Shown here: one piece after another, positions 1 to 7,600 of the stretch
Layout: each line of letters begins with the position of its first letter
Position numbering within the stretch: the first letter of the stretch is position 1
Assembly (NCBI GenBank): GCA_050290265.1
Contig: JBNKHI010000049.1
Span: 1-24,800, forward strand
Source: JBNKFV01 sp050290265
GTDB taxonomy: Bacteria > Pseudomonadota > Gammaproteobacteria > Pseudomonadales > Cellvibrionaceae
Direction of reading: 5' to 3'
DNA length: 24,800 nucleotides
The notes under the pieces: generated by a model
Seen by the model: the letters and a program-made list of their open reading frames with translations, nothing else
What the model was told of the DNA's origin: nothing
The model's database searches: none
Translations under genes and position numbers: made by a program

Positions 1-778
1 CATCATCAATTTTCCACCAACTGGTTTTTACATACAGATGAGAATCGGTTGGGGTTGACTGATTGGCATTGCTATCACCAGCCAAATCCGTATTTAGCGC
101 ATCCTGACCGACACTGGCACTTAAGCGTTGCGACAAACTTCCCAGACGAGTCTCGACATTAGTCAGCCAGTAACGGAGATTATCTGCCCGGGCAAAAAAT
201 TGTGCGTTTGAATTATCTTCATCACCTAAACGCTGCAAATATTTTTTAAGATACTCAATACCATCCCGATACTCTGATTCTGACGCGGGCATAATCCAGC
301 TGCTATTATCAAAATTAAAACGAGATTCAGCCAACGCCAGATCAGTATCTTCGGTAGACTGGGACTGCGAGCGACTAAAAGCCTCGCGCATAGCTTTAGC
401 CAAATCCCGCACCTGAATCAACACGCCATATTCCCAATTTGGAATATTATCTAGCCACACACCCGGTGGCAGTTTGTCATTGGTCAAAAATCCACCGGGC
501 TTGGTCAGCAAGGTATCCGCAACAGCAATTAATGTCGACGTGGTTACCGACCCTACAACAACCGGCTGCCCAAGACTTTCAGAGAGTTTTGCAGCGTTAT
601 CCCGCACACCAAAAGTGCCCGGCTCGCGACTCCAATACCAACCCAAAAGCCAGAGTAGCAATAAGACGGTTCCCAACACGATTAAGACCAAGCGCCAGAT
701 CTGCGCCAGATTCCAATCATCCAGCCAATCAGAGATCCAATTCCGACAACTCAACTGTACATTTCGCAACCAGCTCAT
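1..778 (-). CDS. DUF2333 family inner-membrane protein (3' end outside window)
   Basis: I read this frame directly: it is open from an ATG at 778 down to the window edge, about 259 codons with no stop, so the C-terminus is missing. A short Trp-rich amphipathic start is followed by one membrane segment at about residues 29-49 (Leu/Val rich, ending LLGWYWSREPG). A soluble, presumably periplasmic part follows with the stretch KPGGFLTNDKLPPGVWLDN. This layout fits the DUF2333 family of proteobacterial membrane proteins, whose biochemical role is not established. A purine-rich AAAGGTGG lies about 10 bases before the ATG. It is 76 bases downstream of the PCu(A)C gene on the same strand and is probably the last visible gene of the lapD operon. 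The family call comes from memory of the sequence pattern; I am fairly but not fully sure. Confidence 0.75.
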   Translation of the reverse strand, partial: MSWLRNVQLSCRNWISDWLDDWNLAQIWRLVLIVLGTVLLLLWLLGWYWSREPGTFGVRDNAAKLSESLGQPVVVGSVTTSTLIAVADTLLTKPGGFLTNDKLPPGVWLDNIPNWEYGVLIQVRDLAKAMREAFSRSQSQSTEDTDLALAESRFNFDNSSWIMPASESEYRDGIEYLKKYLQRLGDEDNSNAQFFARADNLRYWLTNVETRLGSLSQRLSASVGQDALNTDLAGDSNANQSTPTDSHLYVKTSWWKIDD

Positions 779-854
779 ATTGGCCTATCCACCTTTTAAT
801 TAACCTTTACAACGATTTCTGCCAGCCATTTTGGCATACCACTGTGTATTCAAA

Positions 855-1364
855 TTATTCGCCCGAGTTTATCGGCACTACCACGGCATCAACTGACACG
901 ACAGTGCCAGATGAAAATTGCAGTTGCAATTTTTTATGCTCACCAGCAACCATCGCGCCGGCAGAAAACATCATCAAGTGTAAACCACGAGACTTAAATG
1001 CCAGAACGTTTCCCGCGGGAACGAGAACCCTGTTTACTGGGCGCATGCGCATCATGCCATCACTATGCACATGCTCGTGAATTTCGATACGTTGAAAAGC
1101 TTGACCGGTGACAGCAACAAGCTCTTCATCCTGAGCGCCGTCGTTTTCTATAGTCAGATAGCCAGCCACGCTTGACTGCCCCCCTAACGACGCTCGGATC
1201 GAAGCCTTGAGGACGCGCAGCTTAGCATGCTTTTCGAGTGCAGCATCCCGTTGCAGTGCCACAGAATTATCAGCACTCGCCACACGTCCTACCGACCAAA
1301 TCAATATCAAGGCGAGCACCCCACTGAAAACAGACCTACCGCCGATTAAGCCCCGAATACTCAT
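855..1364 (-). CDS. PCu(A)C family periplasmic copper chaperone
   Basis: The product (169 residues) is a periplasmic Cu(I)-binding protein of the PCu(A)C family, whose members deliver copper to the CuA site of cytochrome c oxidase or buffer periplasmic copper. The family motif HX10MX21HXM is complete: H96, M107, H129 and M131. A signal peptide covers about residues 1-31, with likely cleavage after RVASA. I chose the ATG at 1364 because it directly precedes the signal peptide, has AGAGG 7 bases upstream, and overlaps the lapD stop codon as ATGA. The frame stays open to 1454, but that extension would run inside lapD and put a basic stretch before the signal peptide. The overlap implies translational coupling to lapD. 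Extra histidines (H98, H100) near the motif might add metal ligands; that is inference. Confidence 0.88.
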   Translation of the reverse strand: MSIRGLIGGRSVFSGVLALILIWSVGRVASADNSVALQRDAALEKHAKLRVLKASIRASLGGQSSVAGYLTIENDGAQDEELVAVTGQAFQRIEIHEHVHSDGMMRMRPVNRVLVPAGNVLAFKSRGLHLMMFSAGAMVAGEHKKLQLQFSSGTVVSVDAVVVPINSGE

Positions 1365-3313
1365 AATTTTTCCTCTCGCCAGTCCGGCTGCGGCTTGCCC
1401 AAATAAAACCCTTGCGCGCCGTCGACACCTATTGCCAACGCATGCTGCCAGCACGCTTGAGTTTCCACACCTTCAACCAATAGTAACGCATCACAACTGT
1501 GGGCTATCTGCACCAGAGAACGCACAAAAAACTGGCTATCCGTGCTTTTATCCAATGCCGCAACAAAACGGTGGGACACCTTCAAAGAAGTCACCCCCAG
1601 GCTTTGCAAATACTGTAAAGCCGCGCCATTAAGACCAACATGATCTAACGAGACGGGGCAGCCAAAAGCCTGCATTCGTACAATAAAGTGACGCACATCC
1701 ATCTCTGCGACCTGTACCGCACGCTCATTTAGCTCAAACTGCAAACGCGTAGCAAAATCGGGATTTAATGTCAGAAAGTCATTTAGCCACTGCATGAATT
1801 GATCATCACGCAATGACAAGACGGATAGATTGATACACAGGTTTGGAGAAGACAATGCCGCAAATTTGTCAAAAACCAGTTCTAACAGTAATCGATCAAC
1901 CTTTGGGGTTAAACTCAATCGCTCAGCCATCGCTAAAAACGTCGCTGCCGGGCGGCGCTCACCGTCAATTTCCAGCCGCGCGAGCACTTCTAGATACAAC
2001 ACTTCCTTGTCACGATTGAAGACCGGTTGCACGTCAAACGTAAGTTCGCGCCGGGCCAATGCATCCAGCAACAAACGACGCCAGGCATCACTACCTCGAC
2101 TCACCTTGCCACTCTGTTCTGCAGCATACCAAACAACACCGGCAGGGCCCTTCAACTGCGCCTCGCGCAATGCGGTATCGGCTTGCGCTAACAGCGGTTG
2201 AATTAAGTGAACATGATTACTGTAAGTCGCGCCGATGTAACACTCGAGCCCATCCTTCTGATTAAACCACGGCAACCGCTCTACACTCTCATAGATAGAT
2301 GCCACCAGTAGTTTTGCCGCGGCAAGCTCTGCCAAAGGAATAAAGATACAAAAATCTGAACCACTGCGGCGAGACAATATCGCATCACTCGAATTAACCA
2401 GTTCACTGCGCAAGATATCGGCGACAGCCTTAAGGCATAAATCGCCGCTTTCGCGGCCTTCACGCTTATTTAACTTATGCAAACTATCAATATGCACAAG
2501 CAACAGGATTCCACTTTCACCCGCTCGATCACCTGCAAGGAAGCTACCCACTCGTGCATCGAAATCCGCTCGATTGGACAGCCCTGTGTTAGCATCTATA
2601 TGCGCTTGACGAAACAAAGTTTCACTTAGGTCCAACTGCTCGCGAAACATATCCGCCACTTTATTTACCATGCGGTTCATCGCAATCACTACTCGACGTA
2701 GTTCTGTAGTTTTCGGCAGCACCAATTGACTCGAAAAGTCTTTACGACAAATCGCTTCGGCTTGCTCTTCAACTCGCTTTAAAGGGTTTAGCAGGTAGCG
2801 TAACGCAACAGAAGAAGCAATATAGGCCAGAACAGCAAACAAGAAAAACAACCACAATTGCGCTTTAAACACTTGCCACAAATCACGGTAGGCAAAACCC
2901 GGGTGGCCCACTACCTCAACCTGACCCAACTGATACCAGCCAGACACAACTTCTGCCTTCCCGTGTGGCTCAGGTAGATCTATGAGCTGCACAAACCATG
3001 CAGGCACATTTTCAATAACAATTGGATATTCCCGAACAATTGGAGGAGTTCCGGCCAAATTGCTATAGCTAATACGCCGATAGTATCCACGGTCAAAGAT
3101 AACGTTGATGAGAGTCTCAAGCGTCGCAGTATCCTTTCCTTGAGCCGCCTGGGACAAGCTGAGACCAAGTGATGTCGCCGTATCTTGAGCGTGTACTTGC
3201 AACTGGTCCTGCAGATAGTTGCGCGCATTAATCATGCTGACGATGAGATTTCCCAGCAATAGCAACAGAAACAAACCCGTCACAGCAATGAGTAGCTGGC
3301 GCTGCAGACTCAC
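1361..3313 (-). CDS. lapD: LapD-like c-di-GMP receptor with degenerate GGDEF and EAL domains
   Basis: This 650-residue inner-membrane protein has the LapD layout. A membrane segment (about 7-27) is followed by a periplasmic LapD/MoxY-type sensor domain (about 28-150) with the GWYQLG loop (W126). Then come a second membrane segment (about 152-174), a HAMP linker, a GGDEF-like domain (about 240-395) and an EAL-like domain (about 410-645). The GGDEF signature reads RSGSD (316-320), so cyclase activity is very unlikely. The EAL domain keeps E442, N495, E527, D557, K578, E614 and Q634, but the second Asp of the DDFG motif is H558, so hydrolysis is doubtful while ligand binding is plausible. LapD proteins bind c-di-GMP and sequester the protease LapG, which stabilises surface adhesins. 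No lapG is in the window. The start is GTG at 3313, with a perfect AGGAGG 5 bases upstream. Confidence 0.87.
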   Translation of the reverse strand: MSLQRQLLIAVTGLFLLLLLGNLIVSMINARNYLQDQLQVHAQDTATSLGLSLSQAAQGKDTATLETLINVIFDRGYYRRISYSNLAGTPPIVREYPIVIENVPAWFVQLIDLPEPHGKAEVVSGWYQLGQVEVVGHPGFAYRDLWQVFKAQLWLFFLFAVLAYIASSVALRYLLNPLKRVEEQAEAICRKDFSSQLVLPKTTELRRVVIAMNRMVNKVADMFREQLDLSETLFRQAHIDANTGLSNRADFDARVGSFLAGDRAGESGILLLVHIDSLHKLNKREGRESGDLCLKAVADILRSELVNSSDAILSRRSGSDFCIFIPLAELAAAKLLVASIYESVERLPWFNQKDGLECYIGATYSNHVHLIQPLLAQADTALREAQLKGPAGVVWYAAEQSGKVSRGSDAWRRLLLDALARRELTFDVQPVFNRDKEVLYLEVLARLEIDGERRPAATFLAMAERLSLTPKVDRLLLELVFDKFAALSSPNLCINLSVLSLRDDQFMQWLNDFLTLNPDFATRLQFELNERAVQVAEMDVRHFIVRMQAFGCPVSLDHVGLNGAALQYLQSLGVTSLKVSHRFVAALDKSTDSQFFVRSLVQIAHSCDALLLVEGVETQACWQHALAIGVDGAQGFYLGKPQPDWREEKL

Positions 3314-3363
3314 ATAAACCTCCTGAATGGTTAAGACCTTATCCGGCTGTTATTAGATAGTTA

Positions 3364-4161
3364 TCAAAATGCCGGTAACAATTGAATAGCAGGTTGTCGG
3401 CCCACTTTGATATCACCACGCAATCGATAACCGGTTACGGCTTCACGCATCTGTTGATATATCCAGCGACCTTCGGCATCCGAGCGAGCCACAATCAACA
3501 ACCCTTCATCGGTTTCTTGAACTCGTCGAGCCAGCTTTGCCAACTGTGACTTAATCACTTCACTTTTGCGATTTAATTCAGCAACGGGCAACACAATGTG
3601 CTTTTCGTCTTGCACCGCTGCAACAGCGGCAGGACGCCGCTCAACCAACTCAAGCTGTGTTTGCAACTGCCGAACCAGTGAGTTATCTCCCAGAATATCT
3701 TTGGCAGCCTGATAGTAACGACGGGCATCCGCCATTGCAGAGCGCGCCAGAGCATCACGAGTTAACGCCAAGTAGCGCTGCCCAACTAACTGTATACCTG
3801 CCAACGCCTGCGCATTGCCGGGCGACAGCGTGAGAACCCCTCGGTACCGATCATAAGCATTATCGTGCAGGGGCTGAGTCAGGCGGCCTCGACGCAGTGC
3901 GCGCTCAGCCTGAACCAGCAGTCGATCGACCAGTTCCTGACGGCTAACTTGCCGAGGAGCCTTCTGAACGGGCTTTTCCCCCGCAGCTTTCACGCTTTCG
4001 TAATCTGCATTGGAAACCCCAGACGGCGCCGGAGTATTAGTTGCACAGCCTGCAAAAACCAAGAGTGTCCAGATTGCTACCCCTGCCATCAGCAATTTTG
4101 CAAGTCCACCAAGGCCTTCACAACGGCTCTGCGAAGGCAAACTGCTCCTCATTTTTTTCAT
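3364..4161 (-). CDS. predicted outer-membrane lipoprotein, function unknown
   Basis: I do not recognise the family. The product is 265 residues from the ATG at 4161. It has a basic N-region, a hydrophobic stretch (about 23-38) and a lipobox LVFAGC with the lipidated Cys at 39. The residue after Cys is Ala, not Asp, which favours sorting to the outer membrane. The middle (about 75-185) is Ala/Arg-rich helix with spacing like one or two TPR-type hairpins (AERALRRGRL, ARRYYQAAKDIL). A C-terminal domain (about 215-265, TDEGLLIVARSDAEGRWIYQ) looks folded with beta content. The frame extends to a TTG at 4215, but that would bury the signal peptide. It lies 50 bases upstream of lapD on the same strand and is probably the first gene of that operon. 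A role in adhesion or envelope function with LapD is only a guess from position. Confidence 0.7.
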   Translation of the reverse strand: MKKMRSSLPSQSRCEGLGGLAKLLMAGVAIWTLLVFAGCATNTPAPSGVSNADYESVKAAGEKPVQKAPRQVSRQELVDRLLVQAERALRRGRLTQPLHDNAYDRYRGVLTLSPGNAQALAGIQLVGQRYLALTRDALARSAMADARRYYQAAKDILGDNSLVRQLQTQLELVERRPAAVAAVQDEKHIVLPVAELNRKSEVIKSQLAKLARRVQETDEGLLIVARSDAEGRWIYQQMREAVTGYRLRGDIKVGRQPAIQLLPAF

Positions 4162-4168
4162 AGCACTG

Positions 4169-4174
4169 ATTATA
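4169..4174 (-). promoter_or_regulatory. candidate -10 box (TATAAT) of the lipoprotein-lapD operon
   Basis: Read on the minus strand, a perfect TATAAT lies 7 bases before the lipoprotein ATG at 4161. No good -35 hexamer sits 16-18 bases further upstream. If it is used, transcription would begin almost on the ATG. Confidence 0.35.
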
Positions 4175-4351
4175 AACCTTCCAATCTGTGACCTACTGGG
4201 TAGCTCTTTGCCCAAACGGTCGCTAACATAGGCCGGAAACTCTGCCCGAGATTACGAATCAAAGCAATCCTGTGGCATTTAAGCATTTATAGGTACTGCC
4301 TTGTATTTTTATCCTAAGACTCACGTTAATTATTTAACACCCTGGAAATCT

Positions 4352-6226
4352 ATGCGTCTTCTATTGGCATTTGTTACCTGCGTTTTTTCCTTGAGCATTT
4401 TCAGCGTCAGCGGTCATGCTGAAAATAGCAACGAATTTCAGTCTCCAAACACACTGAGTTTTGGAGACAATCTGCAATCGGAACCCCAAGAGTTTTTGAC
4501 TGTAGAAGAGGCCTATCATGCCTTAATCAATGTTACCGACACTGGATTAGATATCGCCTGGCAAATCGAGCCCGGCTACTACTTATATCAGGAACGCTTT
4601 CATGTGCAGGCGACCCCGCTGGACTCAAGGACCCCAGACACAGAAAGCAGCGTAATTGCCGAGCCTCTAGCAATCACCCCAAATTTTGAAGCAGGCAAAA
4701 CCAAATATGATGAGTACTTCGAGAAAGACGTTACCGTATATTACCTGCAGACCCACACACCTATAGATTGGCCAGCAGTACTAGCCAACACTGAAACAAT
4801 AGCGTTACGCCTGACATCGCAGGGCTGTGCTGACGCAGGATTGTGCTACCCCCCTCATCACAACTACTTTGAGCTTAATAAAACATCAGGACAAGTTAAC
4901 GAACTGACTAAATCTCAATACGATCAACTGACAGGGAAATCGACGTCCGTTACCAGTGCACTAGCTGCGCCCCCCGCCAATCAACCATTCATCCTAAGTC
5001 AGTGGCTATGGGTGTTGGTATTGGCAACCGCTGGCGGCACCATCCTGAATCTAATGCCTTGCGTATTTCCAGTCCTCTCCATCAAGGCGTTAAAGCTGGC
5101 CAACACTGTCGATCTGCCCAACTCACGCCACTTGCATGGCTGGGCCTATACAGCTGGTGCCATTTTTACGTTTGTGGCTGTAGCAGCCATCATGCTCTTT
5201 GTCAGAAGTGCAGGCAACGCGGTAGGCTGGGGGTTTCAATTGCAATCACCCATAGTCATAAGCCTCCTCGCCTACCTGTTTTTTACCATGGGCTTAAGCT
5301 TTTCCGGCATGATACAACTCGGCTCTCAGTTGATGGGTGTCGGCCAATCAACCACTGGCGGCAACAAGTATAGCGCTTCTTTTTTTACCGGAGCGTTAGC
5401 CGCAGTAGTTGCCAGCCCATGCACAGCGCCAATGATGGGTACAGCCCTGGGGTATGCCATCACACAACCCGCCACTGTCGCATTAACGGTCTTTGCAGCA
5501 CTGGGTTTTGGCATGGCCCTGCCATTTTTGCTACTGACATATTCACCTGCGCTAGCCAAATGGTTACCCGCTCCAGGTCCGTGGATGAATACCCTGAAAC
5601 AAGCAATGGCGTTCCCACTCTACCTCACTGCTGTATGGTTGCTCTGGGTTTTGGGACGCCAAACCGATAGCTCAACCCTAGTTCTCGTCGCCTGCGGCTT
5701 CGTGGCAATTGCCTTTGCACTCTGGCTAGGGCAGCAATCAACGACAAGCGCCACAGGAAAGTGGCTGAAATACGGTTTTGTTGCCATCGCCACAACAACA
5801 GCAATTATGTTAGTTCCCGACCTCTTACCCAGCGACAAAAAAGCCAGCAGCGACATCTGGCAAACATACTCTGCAGCAGAGTTGTCAAAACTGCGTAAGC
5901 AAGGGAAGCCGGTTTTTATTAACTTAACTGCTGACTGGTGTATTACCTGTATCGCCAACGAGCGTGTCGCGCTGCATACCGACGAAGTGGAGTCGGCTTT
6001 CAGTCAATATGGCGTTGTGACACTAAAAGGAGATTGGACAACGTCTGACCCAGAGATCACTCGCCTACTTAAAGATTATGGCCGCAACGGGGTACCTCTC
6101 TATTTAATGTTTCCTGCCGATGGTAGCTCCGCTAAAATTTTGCCACAGCTACTCACCAAAAAGACGGTCATTAGCGCGATAAAAGCCGCCACACCTGACA
6201 AGATCGTTGCAAATACCGACTTATAA
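4352..6226 (+). CDS. dsbD: thiol:disulfide interchange protein DsbD
   Basis: DsbD moves electrons from cytoplasmic thioredoxin across the inner membrane to periplasmic partners such as DsbC and cytochrome c maturation proteins. The 624-residue product has all three domains. A signal peptide (about 1-23) leads to an alpha domain with the Cys pair C159 and C165 (GCADAGLCYPP). A membrane beta domain (about 215-490, eight hydrophobic segments) carries C237 (NLMPCVFPV) and C357 (SPCTAP). A thioredoxin-fold gamma domain carries WCITC (C530, C533). All six redox cysteines are present. I prefer the ATG at 4352, which starts at MRLLLAFV. An in-frame ATG at 4301 would add 17 residues ahead of the signal peptide and has no clear ribosome site. 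It is transcribed divergently from the lipoprotein-lapD operon, with 190 bases between the starts. Confidence 0.95.
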   Translation: MRLLLAFVTCVFSLSIFSVSGHAENSNEFQSPNTLSFGDNLQSEPQEFLTVEEAYHALINVTDTGLDIAWQIEPGYYLYQERFHVQATPLDSRTPDTESSVIAEPLAITPNFEAGKTKYDEYFEKDVTVYYLQTHTPIDWPAVLANTETIALRLTSQGCADAGLCYPPHHNYFELNKTSGQVNELTKSQYDQLTGKSTSVTSALAAPPANQPFILSQWLWVLVLATAGGTILNLMPCVFPVLSIKALKLANTVDLPNSRHLHGWAYTAGAIFTFVAVAAIMLFVRSAGNAVGWGFQLQSPIVISLLAYLFFTMGLSFSGMIQLGSQLMGVGQSTTGGNKYSASFFTGALAAVVASPCTAPMMGTALGYAITQPATVALTVFAALGFGMALPFLLLTYSPALAKWLPAPGPWMNTLKQAMAFPLYLTAVWLLWVLGRQTDSSTLVLVACGFVAIAFALWLGQQSTTSATGKWLKYGFVAIATTTAIMLVPDLLPSDKKASSDIWQTYSAAELSKLRKQGKPVFINLTADWCITCIANERVALHTDEVESAFSQYGVVTLKGDWTTSDPEITRLLKDYGRNGVPLYLMFPADGSSAKILPQLLTKKTVISAIKAATPDKIVANTDL

Positions 6227-6553
6227 CTACAATCTATGCTTAAAAACCGGCAAAAAGCGCTAGTTTGTACTAAACTGCTGCTAAAACAACTACAACGTCG
6301 GCAAAATGCCAAAACGCGGGAAACAGATTCCCAAAACATAAAAGCTAGAGAGGCCAAAATTTCGGCAAAAATGCTGCTAATTGCGCCCAAGTTCAGAAAA
6401 ACTATCAAGTCATAGACATTAGCAGCCAATTCCGGCAAACTTCGCCACATTTAGCCTAAAAGCAATAGTGACCGGCCTGTCAAGCGAAGTAATGATACCG
6501 GAACAGCCTGGCTTAACTACAGTCACCTGGAATTCGAGCGACAAGATCACACG
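6227..6553. other. 327-base intergenic region between dsbD and aroQ
   Basis: I see no convincing gene here. The region is A-rich and contains the word CGGCAAA four times (6248, 6299, 6363 and 6433). A small basic open frame of 59 codons (6236-6415) lacks a ribosome site and resembles no family I know. I see no clear terminator after dsbD and no clear promoter before aroQ, although a promoter for aroQ-accB-accC is expected somewhere here. Confidence 0.5.
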
Positions 6554-7000
6554 ATGGCAACAATATTGGTATTACATGGCCCAAACCTGAACCTGCTGGG
6601 AAGTCGCGAACCTGAAATCTACGGGTCCACAACACTAGCCGATATCAACCAGTCACTCACTGCTAGAGCCATTGCCAATGGCCATCACCTGCAAGCCCTG
6701 CAGAGCAATGCCGAATATGAACTCATCGATCGTATTCATGATGCACAAAAAGAAGGGGTTAACTTCATTTTAATCAACCCCGCTGCATTCACTCACACCA
6801 GCGTTGCGCTGCGCGACGCGCTAAGCGGAGTCAAGATTCCGTTTATTGAAGTTCATCTATCCAATGTCCATGCCCGCGAGCCTTTTCGCAAACACTCCTA
6901 TCTTTCGGATATCGCCCAAGGCGTTATTTGCGGGTTTGGTGCAAGATCCTATGAGCTGGCACTAGATGCTGCGCTGAGTCTACTCAGCGATACTAATTAA
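6554..7000 (+). CDS. aroQ: type II 3-dehydroquinate dehydratase
   Basis: AroQ dehydrates 3-dehydroquinate to 3-dehydroshikimate, the third step of the shikimate pathway, in the cytoplasm as a dodecamer. The 148-residue product is of normal family length. It opens with the signature LVLHGPNLNLLGSREPEIYG, which holds the catalytic Arg (R18) and Tyr (Y23). Substrate-binding N75 (LINPAAFTH) and the catalytic histidine H101 (EVHLSN) follow, then R112 in AREPFRKHS. The ATG at 6554 gives the standard family N-terminus (MATILVLHG), although the ribosome site before it is weak. It is 93 bases upstream of accB, the usual order in pseudomonads, where aroQ and accBC are probably co-transcribed. Two hairpins in that gap might separate their expression. 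Confidence 0.97.
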   Translation: MATILVLHGPNLNLLGSREPEIYGSTTLADINQSLTARAIANGHHLQALQSNAEYELIDRIHDAQKEGVNFILINPAAFTHTSVALRDALSGVKIPFIEVHLSNVHAREPFRKHSYLSDIAQGVICGFGARSYELALDAALSLLSDTN

Positions 7001-7008
7001 ATTCAACG

Positions 7009-7070
7009 GTTTCGCAGCTGCGGAACGCTATAACAATTATCATCCATCCATTGGCGCAAAGAGCGCCCAA
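7009..7070 (+). repeat. two hairpins in the aroQ-accB spacer
   Basis: GTTTCGC (7009-7015) pairs with GCGGAAC (7020-7026) around an AGCT loop, with one T-G pair. A second hairpin follows: GGCGC (7053-7057) with GCGCC (7063-7067) around AAAGA, extended by TT/AA with one bulge. Neither has a T-tract, so these look like leader or processing structures rather than terminators. Confidence 0.4.
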
Positions 7071-7093
7071 AGAAACATTAAGAGAACCTATTC

Positions 7094-7558
7094 ATGGATA
7101 TTCGTAAAATCAAAAAACTGATCGAATTACTCGAAGAGTCAGATATTGGTGAGCTGGAAATCAAAGAGGGCGAGGAGTCTGTGCGAATCAGTCGTACATC
7201 CAATATTGCCATCCCAACCGCAGCTACCTACATGGCAGCACCGCAAGCGGCTCCTGCTGCTCCGGCGGCCCCCGCCGCAGCACCGGCTGCAGAAGCAGCA
7301 GCACCTAGCGCTCCCGAGCACAACGGACACACCGTGAAATCACCCATGGTTGGCACTTTTTACTCAGCTCCAAGCCCCGGATCACCCAAGTTCGTTCAGG
7401 TAGGCCAGCAAGTCAAGGTTGGCGATACTATATGTATCGTTGAAGCCATGAAGATGATGAATCAAATCGAAGCAGACAAGGCTGGCACCATTGAAGCCAT
7501 TCTCGTTGAAGACGGCGAGCCCGTAGAATTCGACCAGCCTCTCGTTACCATCGTGTAA
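7094..7558 (+). CDS. accB: biotin carboxyl carrier protein of acetyl-CoA carboxylase
   Basis: AccB carries the biotin that shuttles CO2 from biotin carboxylase (AccC) to the carboxyltransferase (AccA/AccD) in the first step of fatty-acid synthesis. The 154-residue product has the usual N-terminal helix region (MDIRKIKKLIELLEES). An Ala/Pro-rich flexible linker (about 46-74) leads to a C-terminal biotinyl domain (about 80-154). The biotin-accepting lysine is K120 in the signature EAMKMMN. The family 'thumb' residues before it (SPMVGTFYSAPSPG) are present. A purine-rich AAGAGAA precedes the ATG. accC follows after 42 bases, so the two are almost certainly one operon that sets a matched carrier/carboxylase supply. 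Confidence 0.98.
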   Translation: MDIRKIKKLIELLEESDIGELEIKEGEESVRISRTSNIAIPTAATYMAAPQAAPAAPAAPAAAPAAEAAAPSAPEHNGHTVKSPMVGTFYSAPSPGSPKFVQVGQQVKVGDTICIVEAMKMMNQIEADKAGTIEAILVEDGEPVEFDQPLVTIV

Positions 7559-7600
7559 GACCGCTACCCACATTTATTCGGTCTGAGGAGACGCTGTTAG

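Noticed and set aside
439..1080. 213-codon plus-strand open frame at the left end
   Set aside because: Antisense to the DUF2333 gene and the PCu(A)C gene, both of which have family motifs; the product is low-complexity and has no recognisable domain.
1207..1632. 141-codon plus-strand open frame opposite lapD
   Set aside because: Shadow of the EAL domain and PCu(A)C start; no domain and no ribosome site.
3865..4231. Plus-strand frames opposite the lipoprotein gene
   Set aside because: Antisense to a gene with a clear signal peptide and lipobox; products have no family features.
6236..6415. 59-codon basic open frame after dsbD (MLKNRQKALV...)
   Set aside because: No ribosome site, no resemblance to a known family, A-rich composition, and it overlaps the CGGCAAA words; likely chance.
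6100..6450. 116-codon minus-strand open frame across the end of dsbD
   Set aside because: It overlaps the conserved DsbD C-terminus antisense and shows no family features; no ribosome site.
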